NCBI RefSeq assembly: GCF_003858455.1
Contig: NZ_RQZF01000001.1
Span: 248,001 to 312,000 of the forward strand
From: Schaalia canis
GTDB lineage: Bacteria > Actinomycetota > Actinomycetes > Actinomycetales > Actinomycetaceae
Direction: 5' to 3'
Length of the DNA: 64,000 nucleotides
The notes under the pieces are model-generated. The model was not told where the DNA came from and searched no databases. It was given only the letters and a program-made list of their open reading frames with translations. The position numbers and the translations under genes were made by a program. The stretch's first letter is position 1; each line of letters opens with the position of its first letter. Of the stretch, positions 30,919-40,080 are shown piece after piece.

Positions 30919-31590
30919 ATGGCTGTGCATTTCATTGTGATGGGGTGCGGGCGCGTGGGCGCCCTCTTGGCCACCCAATTAGATTCTGATGGACACTCAG
31001 TCGCCGTCATTGACGCCGATCCCAAGGCTTTCCGTCGTCTCCCCAGTGATTTCTCGGGACGTAAAGTGACGGGGCAGGGGATGGATCGTGACATCCTCCG
31101 CAAGGCGGGAATCAAGGAGGCCTACGCCTTCGCCGCCGTCTCTAACGGAGACAATTCCAATATCATTGCGGCCCGCGTCGCCCGCGAAACCTTTGGTGTT
31201 GAACGCGTCGTTGCCCGCATTTACGATCCCACCCGCGCTTTTGTGTACGAACGCTTAGGGATCCCCACCGTTGCAACGGTGCGTCGCACCTCTGAAGCAG
31301 TGCTCAGATGGATGATGCCACGGGATGCGCATGTGGCGTGGAGTCATCCTGCTGGCAACGTCTCTCTTGTTGCCGTCATGCCGGCACCATCCTGGTACGG
31401 TCTGCCCTTCACCACCGTTGAGGCACTCACTGGGAGCCGCGTTGCCTTCGTATCACGGTTAGGGGCCCTTCAGGTTGCGGCACCTGACTTGGTCATTCAG
31501 GAAGATGACGAGCTTTTCTTTGCTGAAGCAGGTGTTGATTCCACCCGCCTACGCAATCTTCTAACCTCGCCGCCCGAGCTTGAGGAGTAA
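30919..31590 (+). CDS. trkA: TrkA-family potassium uptake protein, first copy (CeoB-like)
   Basis: A 223-residue cytoplasmic regulator of potassium uptake. An RCK_N Rossmann domain begins IVMGCGRVGALLATQLDSDG and ends its NAD/ligand strand in VAVIDADP. An RCK_C domain follows (about 135-220). The ATG at 30919 has GGGGAG seven bases upstream; the ORF opens five codons earlier at 30904. It is followed after 5 bp by a second, related TrkA gene, as in mycobacterial ceoB-ceoC. It is divergent from the APC permease, which may be its membrane partner, although other partners elsewhere in the genome are possible. Confidence 0.93.
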   Translation: MAVHFIVMGCGRVGALLATQLDSDGHSVAVIDADPKAFRRLPSDFSGRKVTGQGMDRDILRKAGIKEAYAFAAVSNGDNSNIIAARVARETFGVERVVARIYDPTRAFVYERLGIPTVATVRRTSEAVLRWMMPRDAHVAWSHPAGNVSLVAVMPAPSWYGLPFTTVEALTGSRVAFVSRLGALQVAAPDLVIQEDDELFFAEAGVDSTRLRNLLTSPPELEE

Positions 31591-31595
31591 CCCCC

Positions 31596-32294
31596 ATGCG
31601 TATCGTTATTGCAGGTGCCGGCTCCGTCGGGCGTTTTGTCGCCAAAGAGCTCCTTTCCCATGACCACAATGTCACCCTCATTGACAATCACCCGGAGAAA
31701 CTGCAAGTCTCCGCCGTTGTCGACGCCGACTGGGTTCTTGCTGACGCGTGCTCTCCTGATTCTCTTGCTGACGCAGGAGTACGCGAGGCAGACGTTCTTG
31801 TGGCTGCCACAGGCGATGATAAAGCCAACCTGGTGATCTCTCTTCTGGCAAAAACAGAGTTCGGTGTCCCCCGCGTGGTGGCACGCCTCAATAACCCGAA
31901 GAACGAGTGGCTTTTTGACGCCTCGTGGGGTGTGGATGTCGCCGTCTCAACACCACGCATCATGACCGCCCTCGTTGAGGAAGCAATCAGCATCGGTCAG
32001 CCCGTGAAACTGTTCTCCTTCAATACTGCAGACGTCTCAATGTACGCCATTGTCCTGCCCCACCGATCCCCTATCGTTGGCAAACGGGTAGCCGATGTCG
32101 ATCTTCCTGCACAAACAGTTCTCACAGCCCTTCTACGCGACGGACGACCAATTCGCCCCGATGATGATGACGTATTCAGCGCTGGAGATGAACTACTGCT
32201 CCTCGTTCCTGACAAGCATGCGGCGCTCATGACAACACTCGCATCTGAAATCGAGGCTCCCGTAGAGCTCATCGAGTCTCTTATCGACGAGTAA
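31596..32294 (+). CDS. trkA: TrkA-family potassium uptake protein, second copy (CeoC-like)
   Basis: A 232-residue paralogue of the preceding gene, with RCK_N starting RIVIAGAGSVGRFVAKELLSHD (NAD-binding GxGxxG), and an RCK_C domain in the last third with VGKRVADVDLPAQTVL. It would form a hetero- or homo-oligomeric RCK ring with the first copy. It lies only 5 bp downstream and is certainly in the same operon. A strong bidirectional hairpin follows the gene. Confidence 0.93.
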   Translation: MRIVIAGAGSVGRFVAKELLSHDHNVTLIDNHPEKLQVSAVVDADWVLADACSPDSLADAGVREADVLVAATGDDKANLVISLLAKTEFGVPRVVARLNNPKNEWLFDASWGVDVAVSTPRIMTALVEEAISIGQPVKLFSFNTADVSMYAIVLPHRSPIVGKRVADVDLPAQTVLTALLRDGRPIRPDDDDVFSAGDELLLLVPDKHAALMTTLASEIEAPVELIESLIDE

Positions 32295-32300
32295 AGTAAC

Positions 32301-32336
32301 GTTCACCCCCGCCTCTTTATCATGGCGGGGGTGAAC
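32301..32336. terminator. Bidirectional terminator hairpin
   Basis: A perfect 13-bp stem (32301-32313 with 32324-32336) with a 10-nt loop, placed between the convergent second trkA and the DUF3159 gene. No strong U-tract on either side. Confidence 0.8.
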
Positions 32337-32359
32337 TGTTGACAGGTGAAACTCACCGC

Positions 32360-33031
32360 TCACGACACTGCATGTGTCTCATCGCTGAAGCGAGCCGAAA
32401 AAGGGCGCAAGCCCATCCACGTCAGCCACACCAGCGGAGCAAAGAGCGGGATGCCGAGAATGAGCTTGGCTACCGCAAGTGCTTCAAGCATCGCAAACCA
32501 CCACAGCGGTAGTTGGACAAGAAAACGAAGAGCAAAAAGCATCGCCCACGCCCATGTGAGCTGGACGCTGCGACGATACAGTGACCGGTAGGAAGGATCC
32601 GACATCCATCCTGCAGGAAGCTGCCACGCGAGCCCACAGCCAAGGGCAATAAGAGGCTTCCTCAGCAGTAAAGACAACACAATGAGGGTGAAGAAGAATG
32701 CAGCGTTGATGAGACCAACTGCAAAGTAATTCTCCTCCCTGCCTGTTGCCAACGCCCACACCACACCAATAGCCACGCCTATGAAGCCTGAGATAGCCTG
32801 AGTCAAAGGCTGGCGCGCCCACAAGCGAACGACACAAAAGACCAGTGCCACCGCACCTGCCGCACCAGCGGTCAGCCAAAGATCTGACGTGAGCGTAAAG
32901 ACCACAACGAACACCAGCACCGGCAGTGCCGATTCAATGACTCCGCGCCATCCTCCGACAGCGGTCTTCCAGGAGAAATCCTCTGAACGTAGCTGTTCAA
33001 AGGCACCGCCAAAAGAAGAGTTTTCAGACAT
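32360..33031 (-). CDS. DUF3159 family membrane protein
   Basis: A 223-residue integral membrane protein with five or six hydrophobic helices, belonging to the actinobacterial DUF3159 family (mycobacterial Rv2693c type). It starts with an acidic, soluble stretch, followed by GGWRGVIESALPVLVFVVVF and later helices ending in LFAPLVWLTWMGLRPF. Function is unknown. It stands next to the TrkA pair and the OB-fold/DUF3710 genes in the conserved actinobacterial block, and its GGAG lies six bases before the ATG. Confidence 0.9.
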   Translation of the reverse strand: MSENSSFGGAFEQLRSEDFSWKTAVGGWRGVIESALPVLVFVVVFTLTSDLWLTAGAAGAVALVFCVVRLWARQPLTQAISGFIGVAIGVVWALATGREENYFAVGLINAAFFFTLIVLSLLLRKPLIALGCGLAWQLPAGWMSDPSYRSLYRRSVQLTWAWAMLFALRFLVQLPLWWFAMLEALAVAKLILGIPLFAPLVWLTWMGLRPFSARFSDETHAVS

Positions 33032-33090
33032 GGCACTCCATTTCCATGCTCGGCACTTTCAGGCTCGCACAAGCTCGCAGCAAAGTCGTT

Positions 33091-33486
33091 TTAGTGTGTT
33101 TGGGGCAGAATACGATACAGCGGATTCATCATGACTAAATGATCCCCTTGAGGGGTGGCAGTCCCCTCAACCTCAAGGTGGAGGCCAACCCGGATTCCCG
33201 GGATGTCACGCCGCCCAAGCCATCGAAGTTCCACTGTGCCCGTACCGTCATAGAGGATGGCGTTAAGCTGTGCGGGACGGCCGATAGCTGAATAGGTGAT
33301 CGACTGTAAGACGCCCGACAAGCACACTTTCTTCCGAGCAACGACCTCCGAGATGGGCGTTGTCCCGCGGGCACCACGTAGAGCGGCCTCGTCCTCGGCT
33401 TCAAGCCGGGTACGCAAATCGCTCGCCACCCGATGAGCAGACCAGCGATCCACAAAACGCCGGTACCAGGAGCCCTTCTCAGGCAT
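33091..33486 (-). CDS. OB-fold nucleic-acid-binding domain protein
   Basis: A 131-residue protein resembling mycobacterial Rv2694c. The first 40 residues are basic and helical; the rest forms a five-strand OB fold with VCLSGVLQSITY, AILYDGTGTVELRWLG and LEVEGTATPQGDHLVMMNP. Such stand-alone OB proteins bind single-stranded nucleic acid, but the target is unknown. The ATG at 33486 overlaps the 3' end of the DUF3710 gene; an alternative ATG exists at 33501. Neither has a strong Shine-Dalgarno, so translational coupling to the upstream gene is likely. Confidence 0.85.
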   Translation of the reverse strand: MPEKGSWYRRFVDRWSAHRVASDLRTRLEAEDEAALRGARGTTPISEVVARKKVCLSGVLQSITYSAIGRPAQLNAILYDGTGTVELRWLGRRDIPGIRVGLHLEVEGTATPQGDHLVMMNPLYRILPQTH

Positions 33487-34129
33487 GGGGAGCCTGCACA
33501 TTATGTTCTGTGAAGGTCACCGGCAGGATTTCAAGGCGGGCACGAGGTTCACTTCCTCGGACTACCACAATTCGATCGATCAGTTTCTCAAACTCTGCAC
33601 CCACCTGAGGATCAACGGCCGCCTGACCGACCATCTTGATGCGAGAAACCCAGCGAGATCCCTCATGTCCAATTTCGCGGACATATGTTTGCCCCTGGCC
33701 GCCATCTGGCATGGTGACTGGAATGGTCACGAGATGTTCAACGCCATACCGCGTTGTTTTTTCTTCTACCTGCGCGCCATGCTGAAGGGCAAGTTCACGC
33801 AAGCTGTGCCGCATGTTGTCCCACACTCCGCCCGACTTCGGTGCCGCGTAAACCTCGATCTCTACGAGCGAGGTCCCGATGGTGAGACGAATGCCTGCGG
33901 CGACGCCCTGAGAAAGAGAGCCGAGAGGCTCCACGCGCATGCCGTGCACAGCAGGAATTTTCACTGCCCCATGATCAATGTATCCAACCGATGTGTCGAC
34001 TTCCTCCGCAGAGCGTGGTCCGGGTTGATCCCAGATTGAATGCTCGTCTGCAAGAGTCGGCAGAGTCACCGTTGCGTCCTCGCTACTGGATTCGACCGGC
34101 GCGGGAGCGTGCTTTTTCCTGCCAAACAT
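33479..34129 (-). CDS. DUF3710 family protein
   Basis: A 216-residue soluble protein of the actinobacterial DUF3710 family (mycobacterial Rv2696c type). Residues 1-50 are charged and probably flexible. The conserved core begins DTSVGYIDHGAVKIPAVHGM and includes VEIEVYAAPKSGGVW and DRIVVVRGSEPR at the end. Function is unknown. It starts 8 bp after the DUF4193 stop and overlaps the OB-fold gene, so these three genes form one leftward operon. No membrane segment or metal motif was seen. Confidence 0.9.
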   Translation of the reverse strand: MFGRKKHAPAPVESSSEDATVTLPTLADEHSIWDQPGPRSAEEVDTSVGYIDHGAVKIPAVHGMRVEPLGSLSQGVAAGIRLTIGTSLVEIEVYAAPKSGGVWDNMRHSLRELALQHGAQVEEKTTRYGVEHLVTIPVTMPDGGQGQTYVREIGHEGSRWVSRIKMVGQAAVDPQVGAEFEKLIDRIVVVRGSEPRARLEILPVTFTEHNVQAPHA

Positions 34130-34137
34130 GGGTCAAA

Positions 34138-34440
34138 TCAGCCAGCGCACTCGGTGCACACAGGAAGGCCTGCGGCACTCATGTGGTCAAGCTGGGACGC
34201 ATGGTGAACAAGGAAACACTCTGAGCAGGTGAACTCATCTTCTTGACGAGGCACGACATGAACGGTGAGCTCTTCCTTAGAAAGATCAGCGCCAGGAAGT
34301 TCATAACTCTCTGCGGCCTCGTTTTCATCCTCATCGACGTTAGAGGAACCAACATCGTTGCGGCGCGCCTTGAGCTCCTCGATTGAGTCCTCTGCAACAT
34401 CGTCATCGTTCTTGCGCGGGGCATCGTAGTCAGTTGCCAC
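34138..34440 (-). CDS. DUF4193 family protein
   Basis: A 100-residue protein with an acidic N-terminal half (NDDDVAEDSIEELKARR) and a C-terminal treble-clef-like zinc ribbon: CSEC near residue 71 and CTEC near the end. This is the actinobacterial DUF4193 family (mycobacterial Rv2699c), of unknown function. Expression should be strong because AAGGAGG precedes the GTG. A 16-bp palindrome lies 20-35 bp upstream. It is the first gene of the operon with DUF3710 and the OB-fold gene, divergent from sepH. Confidence 0.92.
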   Translation of the reverse strand: MATDYDAPRKNDDDVAEDSIEELKARRNDVGSSNVDEDENEAAESYELPGADLSKEELTVHVVPRQEDEFTCSECFLVHHASQLDHMSAAGLPVCTECAG

Positions 34441-34459
34441 GGTCTTTCCTCCTTGGTGT

Positions 34460-34475
34460 CGAGTGTTAACACTCG
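34460..34475. promoter_or_regulatory. 16-bp perfect palindrome between DUF4193 and sepH
   Basis: CGAGTGTTAACACTCG with no spacer lies just upstream of the DUF4193 Shine-Dalgarno, 20-35 bp before its start. It could be an operator for a dimeric regulator or a 5'-UTR hairpin. It resembles no operator I can name with certainty; the arms recall CIRCE-like GAGTG/CACTC but in inverted order. Confidence 0.5.
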
Positions 34476-34643
34476 GGCGGTGCGCACTCCTTCATGTGAG
34501 AGGCGCTTGCGGTGGGAGGATAGCACCTGAGAGCCCTCATCGTCATGTCATGTCGTGCGCGTTTTGGGACACGCGGAGTAAAGTCGAGCAGGACGGGTGG
34601 GAATCTGTCACGATCGTTGTGTTGAGTGATGGAGGACGAGCGC

Positions 34644-35792
34644 ATGATTGAACTCGAGCTTTTAGGTATCGGCGCAGATAGCGAGACATTAGTCTTTAGT
34701 GACGCTGACGGTGAACGCTATTGCGTGCCGATCACCGACGAGCTGCGCGCAAGTGTCCGCCGAGACCGCCCCAAGATCGAGGCCATCACCTCGCCCCAGC
34801 GAAGCCTCCGCCCTCGGGAGATCCAAGCCCTCCTGCGTTCAGGTCTGTCCGCTGAAGAAATTGCCACCGAGCATGGCATGGATGTCACCTACATTCAGCG
34901 CTTCGAAGCCCCCGTTGAGGCTGAAAAGAACTACGCCCTTAATCGTGCGTTGAATTTCCGCATTGGGGGAACCGCCGACGGTCCCGTCATGGGAGAACTC
35001 GTTGTTGATCGACTCGCTGCCCGGGGCGTTTCTCCTCGTTCTTTGACGTGGTCCGCCCGTCGCGACGTTGATGGCCCATGGGAGATCATCGTCACTTTCG
35101 TACAGGGCGCGAGCGAGCACTCTGCTTCTTGGCATGTTGACACGGCAAGCGCTCATCTTGAAGCTATCGACCAGGAAGCTCGTTGGCTGACGGAAACAGT
35201 AGCCGCTGCCCCCACCCAGGCGATTTTTAGCCCCTCTGTTGCCGCACCTGAGACACTCCCGGAGTCTGAGGACGAACTGCGCGCTCGAGATGCACTCCTT
35301 GACCAGCTCAATGCTGCTCGAGGCCGCCGAGTTGAAGTGGAAATCGACGATGAGGACGAGGACGAAATCGCAGCCATCTTTGGCGATGAGCCCTCCTCCC
35401 AGCCCACTCCCCCGCCGTCTATTTCGGCCCGAATCTACTCCATCGCTCAGTCTCGCACGAAGACAACAATCCCCGCTCTTGATCCTCAGTCGGCTCCTGT
35501 TTCTGAAGATTCTCCCCCCAGCGATGGCGCACCCCAACAGGAAATGCCCGCCTCTTCGGCCTCGAACGACAGCGAAAAGGCAGTAGGGTCAGCCTCCCCC
35601 GCACCCGCCTCAACGTCCCCCTCGGAAACATCTTCCTCCAGCAGTAAGGAGGATTCTCAAAGCGGTGACGTTCAAGACTCACTCCTGCCGGGGCTCACAG
35701 TGCCTGAAACGCAGCCCACAGGCAAGAAACGACGGAAACGTCGTTCGGTTCCCAGTTGGGATGAGATCGTGTTCGGTTCTAAACCACAGTAG
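34644..35792 (+). CDS. sepH: Septation protein SepH (DUF3071)
   Basis: A 382-residue actinobacterial division protein that binds and stimulates FtsZ assembly. The conserved N-terminal SepH domain begins MIELELLGIGADSETLVFSD and continues to a helix-turn-helix-like stretch LRPREIQALLRSGLSAEE with MDVTYIQRFE. The middle and C-terminal parts are acidic and Ser/Pro-rich and end in a basic tail KKRRKRRSVPSWDEI, a feature seen in other SepH proteins. The ATG at 34644 has GGAGG eight bases upstream; the GTG at 34626 is rejected. It is divergent from the DUF4193 operon and convergent with the phosphodiesterase gene. Confidence 0.92.
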   Translation: MIELELLGIGADSETLVFSDADGERYCVPITDELRASVRRDRPKIEAITSPQRSLRPREIQALLRSGLSAEEIATEHGMDVTYIQRFEAPVEAEKNYALNRALNFRIGGTADGPVMGELVVDRLAARGVSPRSLTWSARRDVDGPWEIIVTFVQGASEHSASWHVDTASAHLEAIDQEARWLTETVAAAPTQAIFSPSVAAPETLPESEDELRARDALLDQLNAARGRRVEVEIDDEDEDEIAAIFGDEPSSQPTPPPSISARIYSIAQSRTKTTIPALDPQSAPVSEDSPPSDGAPQQEMPASSASNDSEKAVGSASPAPASTSPSETSSSSSKEDSQSGDVQDSLLPGLTVPETQPTGKKRRKRRSVPSWDEIVFGSKPQ

Positions 35793-35804
35793 GGTAATCG
35801 CCCC

Positions 35805-36923
35805 CTAGCTAAGGCGCATGACGGGGATGAGCATCTCATCTTCAGTCAGAGAGCCATGCACGCCGATCAGGCCGATAGCGCCTGGGGTTTGGATACGCGA
35901 ATCGACAATCCCGTGGCGCTGGGCCATAAACACCACAGCGTCGCCTACAAGGTCAATTCCTGGCCCATCACCAAGGTAGTGGCGTGCTTCCTGAGGGCTC
36001 ATCACCCATGCTCGATCCCCTAGATACTGTGCCCATCGCTGTCGGACGGCCTCTCCTTGGCCGGGTTCAGCGTGGACATGAACTGAGCGGGTCTCACCGG
36101 CGATAATTCGGACGCCTTCAGAGAGTTCAGGATCAAAAGCGCAGTCAAGAAGAGTCGATGGCGAGACATCAATCATGCCGTGATCTGCTGTCAATGCGGT
36201 CATCACGCCTCGCGGCAGGCGCGCCAGAAGGTGACGTAGCCCAGCATCGAACTCTTCAAGTGCGCCTGTCCATTCAGAAGACTCCACGCCGTGAATATGA
36301 CCCTGGTGATCAAGTTCCGACCAGTAGAGATAGACCAGAGGAGTTCCTGCACGGAGTTCACGAATCGCGGCCTCACAACGTTGCTCCCACGACACGGCAC
36401 CCACATGCCGTGAGCCTCGTAAGGCGGCTCGTGTCAGTCCTGAATGAGCAAATTGAGGTGGAGAGATGACAGCTACTTCGACACCGGCGCGTGCAAGAGC
36501 CTCAAAATGTGTTTCGCAAGGCTGCCATTGGGCAGGATCGACTCCTTCCTCGAAGGCAAGAAGATTCATCACTCCGTCCCCCTGCGCTACCGAGTAGCCA
36601 ACCATCCTGGTTTGACCGGGCATACAGCCCGTTCCAAAAGCGGTGATACCTGCGGCGGTTGTCGAAGGGATGACAGTGTAGGCGCAGTGCATGTCCTCAC
36701 GGTGTGCACGAAGCACAGGAGCATGTCCGATGCGCCTGTGCAGCGGCAGATAACCTAGACCATCAACAAAAATAACGAGCACCTGTGAGGCATCCGTGAA
36801 GCCGAATCGCTCGGCCGCATAAGCGTCAGCACCTGGCAAAGTTGGATCCACAGAGGCGATGCACGCGCCCAGAACCTGTGTGAGTCGCAAAGCGTCACTG
36901 TCTGGGAGTGCCCACTCAGCCAT
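35805..36923 (-). CDS. Alkaline-phosphatase-superfamily phosphodiesterase/nucleotide pyrophosphatase
   Basis: A 372-residue member of the type I phosphodiesterase/nucleotide pyrophosphatase family. Metal-ligand and nucleophile motifs: VIFVDGLGYLP (first Asp), IPSTTAAGITAF (Thr nucleophile), YWSELDHQGHIHG and LTADHGMID (Asp/His ligands). No signal peptide is visible, so it is probably cytoplasmic. Substrate unknown; members of this family act on phosphodiesters, nucleotides or phosphonates. Its ATG overlaps the DUF5998 stop by 8 bp, so the two genes are cotranscribed. This association is common in Actinobacteria. Confidence 0.88.
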   Translation of the reverse strand: MAEWALPDSDALRLTQVLGACIASVDPTLPGADAYAAERFGFTDASQVLVIFVDGLGYLPLHRRIGHAPVLRAHREDMHCAYTVIPSTTAAGITAFGTGCMPGQTRMVGYSVAQGDGVMNLLAFEEGVDPAQWQPCETHFEALARAGVEVAVISPPQFAHSGLTRAALRGSRHVGAVSWEQRCEAAIRELRAGTPLVYLYWSELDHQGHIHGVESSEWTGALEEFDAGLRHLLARLPRGVMTALTADHGMIDVSPSTLLDCAFDPELSEGVRIIAGETRSVHVHAEPGQGEAVRQRWAQYLGDRAWVMSPQEARHYLGDGPGIDLVGDAVVFMAQRHGIVDSRIQTPGAIGLIGVHGSLTEDEMLIPVMRLS

Positions 36924-37461
36924 GCGTACTCTCCATCAATGTCGAGAGGACATCAACGAATTGCTCGGCTTGAGCGAGTGCTTCAAGGCCATCAGCAGCG
37001 GCAGATACTCGGATCGTGAGGTCGTCAGGGATTGATGAAATGGTGAAACCATGATCGGCCACACATTCTGGGTCGTCACATTGGAGTGTCTCTACATCCC
37101 CACGTCGAGCTGAACCAAGGTTAACCGCAATGGTGATCTCCGTGACGGCACCTCCCTGTTTTTCAGGGGAGACGACGTGCTCCATATAGGACATGCCACG
37201 AATCGCTCGGAGGGGATGAATCGCGGAGGCAACCGATGCACCCCCGTCCTCAAGCTCATCGACATGAAGTTGAACAAGATTAGACGTGGAAACTGCAACC
37301 ACGTTGAGATGACGGAAAAGGGAACCATGATCGAAGCCTGCATCAAGCTGCATCAGCAGAGCGAGAAGGTCTTTCCCACCAAGGGCTCGCCGTAAGGAGC
37401 GAGTGACTAACTCAGGGTAAAAACCAAGCTCTTCGATCTGTGTCCACGTCTTCATGCTCAT
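36916..37461 (-). CDS. DUF5998 family protein
   Basis: About 181 residues beginning MSMKTWTQIEELGFYP, with a leader of helices and a beta-rich domain ending VLSTLMESTHG. This is the actinobacterial DUF5998 family found beside the phosphodiesterase gene and a type IIA topoisomerase. Function unknown. The start is not settled: ATG at 37461 or 37455, neither with a clear Shine-Dalgarno. The ORF reaches 37572, but that part overlaps the divergent parC start and contains many His/Arg codons, so it is rejected. Confidence 0.8.
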   Translation of the reverse strand: MSMKTWTQIEELGFYPELVTRSLRRALGGKDLLALLMQLDAGFDHGSLFRHLNVVAVSTSNLVQLHVDELEDGGASVASAIHPLRAIRGMSYMEHVVSPEKQGGAVTEITIAVNLGSARRGDVETLQCDDPECVADHGFTISSIPDDLTIRVSAAADGLEALAQAEQFVDVLSTLMESTHG

Positions 37462-37497
37462 AATTGTGCATTGCTGCGGCGTGGGAGTCGATACGAC

Positions 37498-40053
37498 ATG
37501 ACCTTTATGGGGACAATAGTGCCCATGCGCGATGTGGAAATGACGATGCCTCTTACCGATGATTCCGGTCATGAAAACATCTCAGAGATTGATGTCTCGG
37601 ACGAGATGCGGGGCTCTTTTCTCGAATACGCGTACTCGGTGATCTACACGCGCGCTCTTCCTGACGCCCGCGACGGTCTCAAACCTGTCCAACGTCGCAT
37701 CCTTTATCAGATGGATCAGATGGGGCTGTCTCCTGAGAAGGGGCACGTCAAATCCCAACGCGTCGTTGGTGAGGTAATGGGTAAACTCCACCCACACGGA
37801 GATTCTGCCATCTACGATGCTTTGGTCCGACTCGCGCAAGACTTCAATCTGCGCGTGCCTCTTATCGACGGCCACGGCAATTTTGGCTCCCTTGACGATG
37901 GTCCGGCTGCGGCGCGTTACACTGAGGCTCGCCTGGCGGCATCCGCCCTCGACCTTGTGGCCGACCTCGACCAAGACGTCGTCGACTTCGTTCCAAACTA
38001 CGACAACCAGTTCATGCAGCCTGAGGTCCTGCCTGCCGCCTTCCCTCAGCTTCTTGTCAACGGTGCCTCAGGTATTGCTGTTGGCATGGCCACCAATGTT
38101 GCCCCTCATAACCTCGCTGAGACGATTGCCGCCTCCTGCCATCTTCTTGATAACCCAGAGGCCACCGTTGAAGACCTCATGCGTTTCATTCCCGGCCCGG
38201 ACCTTCCCTGTGGCGGCGTCATAGTTGGTTTGGATGGAGTGAAAGAGGCCTACGAAACTGGCCGCGGTAAGTTCCGCACGCGCGCCAAGGTTGCCATTGA
38301 ACGCATCACGGCTCGCAAAATGGGTCTCGTCATCACAGAGCTGCCCTACATGGTGGGTCCGGAAAAGGTGATCGAAAAGATTAAGGAGAACGTCTCTGCG
38401 GGCCGCCTCAAAGGCATTTCCAACGTTCAAAACCTCACTGACCGCCACCACGGCCTGCGCCTCGTTGTGGAGGTGAAGAACGGCTTTAACCCCGAGGCTG
38501 TCCTCCAACAGCTATACCAGCGCACGCCCTTAGAAGAGTCGTTTGCAATCAACGCTGTTGCCCTTGTGAACGGTCAGCCCCAGACTCTTGGCCTCAAGCA
38601 TATGCTTCAGGTCTTTATTGATCACCGGCTGAGTGTGACCCGTCGTCGCAGTGAGTTCCGCCTTGCCCAGTATGCCGAGCGACTGCACCTCGTTGAAGGG
38701 CTTTTAATCGCTGTCCTTGACATTGACGACGTCATCGCGATTATCCGTTCCTCCGATGACGCCGCATCGGCACGCGAACGTTTGATGGTGGCCTTTGACC
38801 TGTCTGAGCGGCAAGCAAACCACATTCTTGAACTCCGTCTGCGTCGCCTGACGAAGTTTTCTCGCTTGGAGCTGGAAAATGAGGCCTCTGACCTACGGGC
38901 AAAGATTGCTGAGCTTGAGGAGATCCTCGGCTCCGATATTCTTCTGCGTGACCTTGTGAAAGAAGAAATGAACGAGGTTTCCGCCCGTCTGGGAACGCCG
39001 CGTCGCACCCTCTTGCTCACCGCCGCAGGAGGCGATGCCTCCGTCGCTGCTCTTCCTGGCGGCACTCTGGCGGCTTCAGGCAAATCAAGTGCCGGTGTTG
39101 ATGCTGGCATTGCGCTGGCAGCGGCCCTACCCGAGACGAATACCCGACGTAAGGGACTTGATCTGGAAATCGCTGACGATCCTTGCGTGGTTGTCTTATC
39201 AGCCTCGGGAGGCCTTGCCCGCGTCGCTGAGGGCGAGCCTCTTGAACCGGGACCGCGTGCCGCTCACGATGGCTGGATTGCCCAGCTTTCCACCACTGTT
39301 CGCTCTCAGATTGCCGTAGTGACAGCGGACGGAATAGCGCACCGCGTTGAGGTTGTTGATCTACCGGCGCTTCCCCGCTTTGAAACGGGCCTCTCCTTCG
39401 CTGCTGCAGTTCCTGCGGGGGTACTTGTCCACTCCGATACCCCCGCTGTGGGCCTTCTCGACCCCGCTGCTGACACGGTGATGGCGATGGGAACGCGCCA
39501 GGGCATCGTTAAACGTCTCCGTCCTGACGTGTTGACGCGCGACGAGTGGGAAGTCATCACGTTGGACGACGGTGATGTTCTGGTGGGATTTGGCCCCTGC
39601 TCAGATGATGCCGATCTTGTCTTCATCTCCACCGACGCTCAACTGCTACGCACCCCCGCCGTCAAGGTTCGCCCGCAGGGACGTACTGCTGGTGGCATGG
39701 CAGGAATGAAACTTGCCCCCGGCGCAGAGGCTCTCGGCTTCTGGATTGTTGAAGCTGTCGAGGAATCCGTTGTTGTGACTGTCGCTGCTGCTGCTGGGGC
39801 GCTTCCTGGCACTGGGCAGACCACGGCAAAAGTCACGCCCGCATCAGCGTTTCCCGTGAAGGGGCGCGGTGGCCAAGGCGTGCGCGCCCAGCGTTTCTTA
39901 CGTGGCGAGGATCGACTCGATCTGGCGTGGGTGGGCAACGCTCCTGCGCGTGCCGCAGATGCACACGGTATGCCCATTACCCTGCCCACAGTGGATCTAC
40001 GCCGCGATGGCTCAGGTGTTGGCCTGTCCCATGCGATTGCCACTATCGGTTGA
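37498..40053 (+). CDS. parC: DNA topoisomerase IV subunit A
   Basis: About 851 residues; cuts and rejoins DNA for decatenation or supercoil control with ParE. The N-terminal cleavage domain has EYAYSVIYTRALPDARDGLKP and QRRILYQM. The active-site tyrosine is Tyr141 in AARYTEARL. The QRVVGEVMGKLHPHGDSAIYDA block is where quinolone resistance changes usually fall. A coiled-coil tower with LRLRRLTKFSRLELENE follows and the C-terminal beta-pinwheel has GRGGQGVRAQRF, close to a GyrA box. I call it parC because it pairs with the parE-like gene nearby, although it could be a second gyrase A. The start (ATG 37498) is a best guess among several in-frame starts. Confidence 0.85.
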   Translation: MTFMGTIVPMRDVEMTMPLTDDSGHENISEIDVSDEMRGSFLEYAYSVIYTRALPDARDGLKPVQRRILYQMDQMGLSPEKGHVKSQRVVGEVMGKLHPHGDSAIYDALVRLAQDFNLRVPLIDGHGNFGSLDDGPAAARYTEARLAASALDLVADLDQDVVDFVPNYDNQFMQPEVLPAAFPQLLVNGASGIAVGMATNVAPHNLAETIAASCHLLDNPEATVEDLMRFIPGPDLPCGGVIVGLDGVKEAYETGRGKFRTRAKVAIERITARKMGLVITELPYMVGPEKVIEKIKENVSAGRLKGISNVQNLTDRHHGLRLVVEVKNGFNPEAVLQQLYQRTPLEESFAINAVALVNGQPQTLGLKHMLQVFIDHRLSVTRRRSEFRLAQYAERLHLVEGLLIAVLDIDDVIAIIRSSDDAASARERLMVAFDLSERQANHILELRLRRLTKFSRLELENEASDLRAKIAELEEILGSDILLRDLVKEEMNEVSARLGTPRRTLLLTAAGGDASVAALPGGTLAASGKSSAGVDAGIALAAALPETNTRRKGLDLEIADDPCVVVLSASGGLARVAEGEPLEPGPRAAHDGWIAQLSTTVRSQIAVVTADGIAHRVEVVDLPALPRFETGLSFAAAVPAGVLVHSDTPAVGLLDPAADTVMAMGTRQGIVKRLRPDVLTRDEWEVITLDDGDVLVGFGPCSDDADLVFISTDAQLLRTPAVKVRPQGRTAGGMAGMKLAPGAEALGFWIVEAVEESVVVTVAAAAGALPGTGQTTAKVTPASAFPVKGRGGQGVRAQRFLRGEDRLDLAWVGNAPARAADAHGMPITLPTVDLRRDGSGVGLSHAIATIG

Positions 40054-40080
40054 GGGCTCCTGGGTTCTGCGAGGTCCTCG

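Noticed and set aside
34839-35537. A 232-residue minus-strand frame opposite sepH
   Set aside because: Shadow of a Ser/Pro/Asp-rich coding region; no start signal.
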